From Magnolia sinica (Eukaryota; Streptophyta; Magnoliopsida; Magnoliales; Magnoliaceae): a DNA stretch of 64,000 nucleotides. Both the position numbers and the translations under genes were made by a program. The notes under the pieces are model-generated. The model saw only the letters and a list, made by a program, of their open reading frames with translations. It was not told the DNA's origin and ran no database searches. This document shows positions 50,101 through 59,100 of this stretch, in pieces. Position 1 is the stretch's first letter. Each line of letters starts with the position of its first letter. The stretch covers positions 372,001 to 436,000 of the forward strand of contig NC_080577.1 of assembly GCF_029962835.1 (NCBI RefSeq), given 5' to 3'.

Positions 50101-53100
50101 GGCACCTATGGAGTAGACTATTCCGAGACATTATCACTTGCGGCCAAGCTTAACTCTGTTCATGTGGCTATCTCCTTGGCAATCAACTTGTCTTGGCCAC
50201 TATTTCAACTAGTTGTAAAGAATGCGTTCTTATATAGTGATCTTGTAGATGAGATCTATCTTGAATCTTGCTCAACCTTTATGTCTCTCTATATGTCACG
50301 GCTCCCCTCTCGTATGACGCCTCAATAAGTCCATTTACGGTCTCAAACAGTCCCCACGTGCCTGGTTTAATAAATTTAGTCATGCTCTTCTGGACTTTGG
50401 GATGTTAGGCTATAAGCCTGCTACCACTCCTATGGATGCGACTTACAAGATTAGTCTTGATGATGGTGAGCTTCTTCTTGATCCTGGGATGTATCAGAGG
50501 TTGGTTAGTTGACTTATCTATCTCACTTTCACTCAACTAGACCTTTCATATGTTGTGGGTATAGTAAGTCAATTCATGCATGCCCCTCATACCGCACATC
50601 TAATAGTAATGCATCTTGTCCTTCAGTATCTCAAATCTTCCCCAAGCAAAGGTTTACTTTTTCAACAGCATGACCACCTTCACCTGTCTGGTTACTCTGA
50701 TGCCAATTGTGTTGGCAATTTTCATGATTGAAGTCTACATTCAGATACTGTACATTTATTGGTGGAAATTTTGTCACCTGGAAGAGTAAGAAATAGTCTG
50801 TCACGGCACGATCTTCTGCTGAGGCTGAGTATTGGGCGATGGCTCATGCGGCATGTGAACTTGTTTGGCTTTGAACTCTCTTACAGGAGCTCAGTTATAA
50901 TTTTTCAAGTCCTATTTCTTTGCATTGCAAATCAAGCTGCTATTCAAATTGCCAACAATCCCATATTCCATGAATGCACGAAGCACATTGAGTTTGGCTA
51001 TCATTTCATTCAAGAAAAGGTTGCCAACAAGGAAATTGCAACTCCCTTTGTTCACTCTAGAGATCAATTGGCCAATGTTCTTACCAAGTCTCTTAGTCGG
51101 GATGCTCTCCTTCGTATCATTAGCAAGTTGGCCACGATCGATATCTACGCTCCAACTTGGGGAGTAGAGAGAATACAAGTCGTGTATTGTATTGTGTATT
51201 TTCACTGTGTTCCTTTTTGGGTGTATGCATGTGCACGGTGATGTGTGCTCCTATGGAGTATGTATTTGTTTCTCTAGCAGTAAAATAAAGGGTGTGCTCC
51301 TATGGAGTATGTATTTATTTCTCTAGCAGTATAATAAAGGGTGTGCTCCTATGGAGTATGTATTTCCTTTTTCCCTTTTCTCCCTTTCACTCCCCAAATC
51401 CATCCAAACAACTGCTCCAAAGTGATGATTCCACCCAAATTAATAATGGCCAAGACTGATTAAAGTGCTTTTAAATGTTTTTCCATCAGTTTTTTACTTT
51501 AAATATTCACAAATAAACACTTCTCGCAACTTTGCATTGAGTAAACTATGATAGCGCAGTACTATGGTCTAAAATTTGAAAGGAATAGCACAGAATTTGC
51601 ACCAAGATGTACAGAGAAATAAGTACAATTGTTAGTCACTCCTACAAAATGTGACTTGTGCACAAAAGTTCTTAATGTGAGTTGTATGTGCAGTTCTTCA
51701 AAAACACATTTTTGAGTTGCCCATCTCATGTATGCCATCAGTTGACTTTCTGCCTCTCAGTTAAAGATCCAATACATCAACACTGATTTCAAATACTACC
51801 TGGTCAAAGCTTCAAGTTGGATTATGACCTAGAAAACCAAAGCCTGCATTTTCTTGGTTGCAAAACCAAAGAGTCTACATTTCTCAAGTTGATTTTGCTT
51901 GGAAAGCCAGAGTAGCTGTTTGAATGGATCAAGTGTATGAGTGTCATGTCTATAATTGCATGGAGCATGAAGCAAAGTGCCAGATTCTGGCACAGGAGCA
52001 CAGTAGTCTGTTTCAAAATGTTTTCAAGTATAAATAGGTAAGCGGGAGTGGCATCTACTTGGATCATGCAACTAGGTTCATAACATTGAAAAGTTGTTCT
52101 AAAATCCATGTTGTAGTGAACATACAGTAGAATAACAAATTACCCAAAGGATGTTAATCAATTAAGGTTCGCGAAGTATCATTACAGAGCAAACCACAAG
52201 ACAAGTTTATACCTGCATATAATTGTTAAAATGATATCAAGAACATTGCTTGGTTCAGTGCTAAAATTCCCTGTGCCACAAAAACTGCTTGATATCTAAA
52301 ATGGCAATAACTTTTATAGTTAGAAATAGCATTATCAATTAAAGGCTGTCAGAAAGAAATGAAATATAAAAAAGAAGTAAAAAGATTGAGGGAAAAAAAA
52401 AGTCAAAACCTCGTTTGTTAGGGAAAGAAGTTCTTCAGTGTCTTTAACCAGGAACCATCCATTCCGACAAGCACTCTACCAAAACAAACACTGTCAATAG
52501 GACAATGGAATCTTTCCCAAAGAGGAGATATATGAGGCGCATCCAATGCTCCTCATGTTGCTGAAATTCTCAATAATATAAGCTGATATTATCTGTATTG
52601 CAGGTCAGGGATACAGATATGGGGTGTAACATAAAAGTATTCTTTATCCAGTCACTATTATCCATAATATCATCGATTTGTGAGATGTTAATGACAGCAC
52701 TTTGAAATAAATACAGTATTGTCGATACACGCAATAATATCAATGATACCAGCACTGATACCTACGAAATTCCAGAAAATGAAAAATAAGAACATTTTTT
52801 CAAAAGTTTGTGTTTGTGTGTGTGTGTGTGGTGGGGCTGGGGGCATGTCTTCTTCGAGATGTTTTAAACTGTGCATTATGAGGTGAATCATTGCATTATT
52901 TCTCAATAACTAGTGCATTAAAATCATATTTATTAATTAAATATTTTTGTCCAACAGTTCATTAAATACAGCAAAAAGAAGACAAAAAAACGTGTGATGG
53001 TTTAACCCTTTTTCCAATATTTCCTAAAATGGCCCATTCTACTTTATTCATCAAATCCCGCTCAAATCTTATGTTTTGATCCTCAAAATAGGCCTAGATC

Positions 53101-56100
53101 TAGTCTAAAATTAGCAAGGGATTAAAAAACGATTTCGTAATGGCCGTTACGTATGGCAATAGTGGGAACTGTTACCATGTTACGGGGCTGTAGCGGCCAT
53201 TATGGAAAAGAAAAAGGGCCCATGACAGCCTAATTACAGCCTAATTACAGGGCTGATAGAGGTTTTACAAAAGGGGGAAAAAAAGAAGAAAAGAAACCAT
53301 AATGGTCGTTATGGCCCGTATCATAATGGTAGCGGTGGCTGTTATGGCCACCATTACCATTATTGAATACCTAGAAAATTAGTTCCTTTGATGGTTCAAA
53401 TGACAAAAAAGGAAGTGGAAAACAAGAGAATTTGAAAATAAAAATTCCAAATTTGGGCCTTTATGGCCGTAGAGGCCCGTGTCCACCCTAAGGCTCTGTA
53501 TCGTGCCAATAAGGGGCATCTCGGCATATATCAGCCGATATGGGTTCGATATTGTCCATTTTTTCCTAGCTGACCGGTTCACCCCCTTAACACATAACAG
53601 GGTGGCCAATTTTGTTATATGACAGACGAATGTGCATAACATAACGGATATTCAAAACCATACTTCAACACTCTTCAACCCTTTACAACTTGTTATTAAA
53701 AGTCCCATTGTTTGCTTTCTCAATAAAGTTCACAACACTGACAAGAAATATGTAAGCTATAAAACTTCTTGTTTCCTTGTGTTCTCCATAGCCGTGCTTG
53801 ATAAACTGCCTTGATAGAACCAAGCACTACCCATGAATTTTGAAAAGGGCAAGGACGACCTTCAAACCATTGGAGCAAACTGGTAATGAATAAAGAGGCA
53901 GTTTATCTATTCCACATCTTTAAGGCACAAAGAATGTACGTTGGTGATGATCATGTTCCTATTCAAAGATGGTCAATCATCCAGACTTTGGCAATAACTT
54001 ATTGAGCTAAAGATACACATACCACAATCCAATGATGCCATTTTAAGCTGAAGCCCACACAATGTAACATGTACTTTGGAAAATTCTAGTCCACATAATC
54101 AAACGCTTTCTCCATATTAAGTTTGCATAACAATCTTGGTTTACCCTCCTATGTCTCAAATCGACACGTTCATGTGAAATTAGTTCTATATCAATGATTT
54201 GCTTTCCAAAAAGGAATGCCCCTTGCAACTTGGATACGACTCCACCTAGCAACTTTCAAATTCCGGTTGATAGAACCCTTGCCAAGATTTTTATGGACTT
54301 CCAATAATAATAAGGCCTATTGGTCTAAATCCTTGAAACATACTGCCCCATCCTTCTTGAGGCAAGGACAATTAAAGAGGCACTCATTTTCCTTTGAAAC
54401 CACTACCATGTCATAGAACTCGGAAATGAAATCTACCAAGTCTCCATTCACTATTTGCCGAAACACTTTAGGAAAGCAATTGGAAACCTGTTAGGCCTAG
54501 GGGGTTTTGTCCCTTGCTAGGATGAAGACCAATATGAAAACCTCAGTTTCCTCAATTGTGTGTTCCACCCAAGCCATGTCTATTGGTAGTGGGTGCCCTT
54601 GAAATCCAACTTGCTCCTTTTGTTGATCGGAACTAGGTCATGTGTAACATCTCATGATGAATGGAATTGGGTCATTAGACCTTTATGCTTCATACTATTG
54701 TTTGTAATATATGACTGTGCATGGAAATATCTTTCTTATGGGTAGTAGTTGATCTCTTTTGGGTTAACTCTGAGTTGGTCTCATGATGAAAGAGTAGAGG
54801 ACATATCTGCCACGTTTTGGTCACAGAAGAGTAGTTTCCATAGTTCTCTAGTACATAAATTCCCACTCCAGGACATATAGACCATCCATATCTAGTTTGT
54901 AGTTATCTTGTGTGTTGATTGAACCAATGACGAACTGAGATGGCTTAATCTCCACCATCAAGCATCTGTTGCATCTTCGTTTGGGCCCTTTACCGTATGG
55001 GAATATCGATTTTCATTAGTATATGGGTTCGACTGTCAAGCTCCATTGAATATTCTTATTGGAGGTTCACATTGAGTCTCCTAACCAGAGGCCTATCATG
55101 CTCAGGTTGGGCTTGATTATGCACAAGCTTGAAATTACCCTTTGACTTGAGGATATGGAGGGTGATGTTGGTCTTGATGTGATGGCTTTGACGCATCTAG
55201 TGATGCCACAATGTGGTTGACATACGGATGTGGTTGGGTGCATGCACTGAGGTTTTAAAAAAATCTCTTGTTCTCCAATACACGATTCGCCCTATCAAAC
55301 ATTAGGTAGTGGCTTAAATATTAATTATTAGGGTTCCATCAAGATTTATCTTCGTGGGCCCACACTTTTTGAGGTTTTGAAATAGTTTTCCAAAAGTTTT
55401 TAAATCGTTGGATCTTTTGTTTAACCATTCATTTTGTTTTATTGTACTTGACGGAAAACCAATGGCCATGGTTTATTATTAACCAATCTCTTAGTTTGGC
55501 ATCGAATTATGATAACAGTACGCAACCACAATGGTGGAGGCATATTTTGGGGTGTTGGGGTGGCCCGGTATAGGCAGCTCGATCCTATAGGGCTAGGGCC
55601 AGGGCTCGGGTCCCTAAACTTGGCCAGAGTCATGGCCTAGGCTAGAAATCTAGGATTGGTGTTCGAGCCAAGCTGGGCATGGGCCAATGATGAATGGTCC
55701 GGCTTGTTGACCTAGTCCGATCATCAAGAGGGCCAAAATTATACAAAAAGAATCGATATCTTAAAAACATTTGTGAGCCATTTTCCAATCACCATACATG
55801 TGTAGTTGGATTCACGTCATGTTTTGCATGTACACACTATTTATATGATGCGACTCATCATATCTGGAGGATACCCAAAAAATTTCGTAGATGAGACTAT
55901 TTAGTACCTATGCCCATTTGAATATTACCATTACAGGGCTGGCCTTGGCACTAGCTTCGCCCTATAAGGCTAGGGCCTACCCAAATTGATTAGGACCAAG
56001 ACAGGGCTTAGAAGAGTAGGGCCCAATGGGGCCAACCTTCGCCCAGCCCATTGCTACCCTTGGCGAAATGGTCATTTTGAGTACATGAATAGATGCGGTG

Positions 56101-59100
56101 TGTGCACTTTTGGTGAGAGGACCAAAACCTTAACTTCCTCCACATAAGATCCTATTCATAGGAAGCCTTAGCTTTAAAGAGACAGTGGACATCTAACCTT
56201 CCTCCACTTCACACATTTTCCACGGAGAGAGGAGAAAAAGATGAACGAGATGTCATTTCCCCTCTTGTTTCTTCCATCACTTTAGTGGTCCACTTCAAGG
56301 GTTGATCTAAACCCTTAAATCTATAACTCAGCCCTATAGTGGGATCTAAATGTGCCTGGGCATTCATTCTTCACTGAAGACAAATCTAGAGAGATTTCCC
56401 CAACTCTAGGAAGAAAAACATCAACAATATCATTTATTGCAGCTTTGATTTAAGGTATGAGATCTGAACCACTCTTTTCTGGGTTTTGGTTAAAAAAGCC
56501 AAATCTATACATTTGATTGATCCTTAACTGGATTGAGAGAATATTTTTTAGAAAATTATGCTCCCATTTGTGTCTTTCCATAACCACATTAATGTCCTCC
56601 CCACTAATCCAATCAAACTCCGAATTAGTATGACGTGGTTAAGTGCATCCTTTTTGAGGTTTGTCTTATCATTTGATATTGGTACATATCGCATGATACA
56701 TTACATGCTACTCGTATTGCTCATGAACGATATGGTTGTATTGACCCGAAATAGCTTGATGCAGAGGTAGTAAGGGGCGATAATAGGTGGTGAATGATTT
56801 GATAAACAAAAACTAATTTGCAAACTATGATCCTTCATTGTAATGAGATTCATGTAGTATTTTACCATCACACTATATATTTCCTGTATATCCTCCACGC
56901 TTTCCCCATCTACTTCACAACAATGAACTTTGTTTAGTCCCTTTTTGGTATTAGAAATACCAAGAAAAACTTAGTGTTAGTATCTTCCTTCTTTAAGGGT
57001 GGGAATGCGCCAAGTAGCCCACCCGATCTCTGGGTCAGGCTTGGGCTCAAGCCATTTTAGCCAAACCTAGCTTATATGTACATGTGTTCATTGTTCCAAG
57101 TACCGGCGATGTTATTGATAATATCGCCGATACTATTGGTATCACCAGCTTGGAGATACCAATAACATTGATGGTATTAAAAAATTCCAGGTTTGCAACT
57201 ATGAATCTTTTTTTGCTATTATTTTATTCCTAAATATGCAAATATGTGTATTTTAGCATCTCCTGAAGTATCAATGAAAAATTCCACCATTTTCCCCAAT
57301 GCTTCCCTGAGTGTTACATGCTTTTAGGACCTCATCAAAGGAAACTTATTATGTATGCATATTTTTTTGCAATTATTTGATTCCACTATGTTCCCTGTTG
57401 TAACTATAGTGCCTTCAAACTCATGGAAACAAGTTCCTTGTGTGATCGCTGACGTCAAGTGTTAAATATGCATGTGTGTTTTAGCATCTCCCGAAGTTTC
57501 ATTGAAAAATTCCACCATTTTCCCCATGTTTCCCCAATGTTTCCCTCAGTCAGCAATACATTTACAGGTATTGGCAATAAATATCAATACATGTTTCTGT
57601 ATCCCCAACCAACAATACATGTAACCATATCAGTACTACAAACGCTACATGTGTTAGGCTCTACAAATATGCCATTCTAATCCTTAGTTTGACAAGGCAT
57701 CTTATCTTGAATGCAGAAAGTTGGTTTCATTCCTCAGTTCCTCTAAAATGTCCATTTCTTTGTGCATGTGTGGCCTAGTTAATTAACAGATAGATTAGGA
57801 AAATTCAGGTGGGAAATAGGGATTTTATCAACTTTTAGACCAGGTTGGAATGGGTCGAGTCGGGCCCAACCAATTTTTTGAGCTTGGGCCTGGGCTTGCT
57901 AAGATAGGCCCATCCCGGGCTCAGGCCTTGTGTCATAAGAATCAGGCCAGGCCTGAGCCTAGCCTGGCAAGGCCCAAACCCAGCCCACTGCCAACCCTAA
58001 CCTTCTTTGGCCAGACTAATTTTATAGAGGTTGCAAACTTGAATACCTAATGAATCATAATTACAATCACCTCTTCACATAAGAATTATTCTTTATGAAT
58101 TGGAGACTTCAGTAAACTAAGAATCAAAATCAAAGACTAATAAAACGAAACTACTAAATACAAAATTCAAAGTGTCACAAAACTGACAAATTTCCAAATA
58201 AGATAGAGAGTGATTCATAAAAATGTCAAGACTTGGTCATGTGTTTGTACATCCACTTCAACCGATCAGCAAAGACGAAGATCTTCCTCCAATTCTCCTA
58301 GAGTGTAGATTCAATTATTAGGAGGACTAGCCTAGGTGTAGGTGGAGAATAGGACATATAACAAAAGTGACAGGTTGAAGTGTTATGTTGGCTCCCAGAG
58401 CAACATCAATTGTGTAGTTGTGTGGGAAACCAATTTATCAAAACTATAATTTTCCATATGAGTATTTGGCTAATTAGCTATAACAATGACAAGACCTAGC
58501 CGAGAAAAATGAATCAAGCCTGCCAGCAAGATCCTAATTGTAGTTATGCATACTGCAACCCAAAATGATTTTTTTTTTTTTTTTTGGGGGGGGGGGGGGG
58601 TATAATTATGAATGATAAATCAATGGAAAATTAGTAGGCTAGGACATTAACACCAGTGCGCAGAAGATAGATGAACTTTTGGATGCTAAAACCAATAAGC
58701 AAATTCACATCATTACCCTTCCGTACAGAGCAAGCAAAATTAGCAAAAAAATAGATTTAAGTAATAAACAAAAGTACAGTTCAAGGGCAAGCACAACAAG
58801 AACCGTGAGTACTAATGTGTTTTGTAAGAGAGCATGAACGACCACATTCACTGCTAAAAACATAAGCACCAGAAACATCCATCGCCATCCAACAAAGTAC
58901 GTCTATCCTTAAAATAAACAGTGATCTTTGAAATATTTCTTTCTAATACGTTTTGCAAAGCACATCTAACAAAGCACACCTAATATGTTTTGCAAGAGGG
59001 CATGAACGAGCACATTCACAGCTAAAAGCAACAGTCACCAGAAACATCCATCACCATACAGCAAAGCACGTCTATCCTTAAAATAAACAATGACTTTGAA

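Larger units (their letters stand above)
44380..51160 (+). pseudogene. Copia gag-pol polyprotein, disrupted
   Basis: The gag part (about 44840-45710) has [20 protein letters not shown], then [20 protein letters not shown] and a damaged zinc knuckle, [12 protein letters not shown]. Protease (45940-46225) shows [12 protein letters not shown], where the usual DSG is DFG. Integrase (46470-47175) shows [12 protein letters not shown] and [15 protein letters not shown] (49945-50560) has [20 protein letters not shown] and [14 protein letters not shown], but passes straight from LLDFGMLGY to KPATTPMD, so the YVDD catalytic segment is deleted. RNase H (50690-50890) shows [10 protein letters not shown] and [16 protein letters not shown]. 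Stops and shifts occur throughout, so no active product is possible. Confidence 0.85.
43777..51418 (+). mobile_element. Copia LTR retrotransposon with nested hAT insertion
   Basis: The 5' LTR is 43782-44084 and the 3' LTR is 51165-51413. Both begin TA(T/G)AGAGAAT and end ATCCAAAC(C)AACT. GCTCC flanks the element at 43777-43781 and 51414-51418. A primer-binding site TAGTATCAGAGTC follows the 5' LTR, and a purine tract ACTTGGGGAG precedes the 3' LTR. The order of gag, protease, integrase, RT and RNase H is Copia-type. The element is interrupted by a 2.36-kb hAT copy at 47573-49934. It lies in the 11.3-kb PIAL intron on the strand opposite to PIAL. Confidence 0.92.

Noticed and set aside
52560..52770. 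ATATCGG-type stretch considered as a fifth copy of the hAT family
   Set aside because: It contains similar words, but no convincing inverted ends or 8-bp duplication could be fixed.
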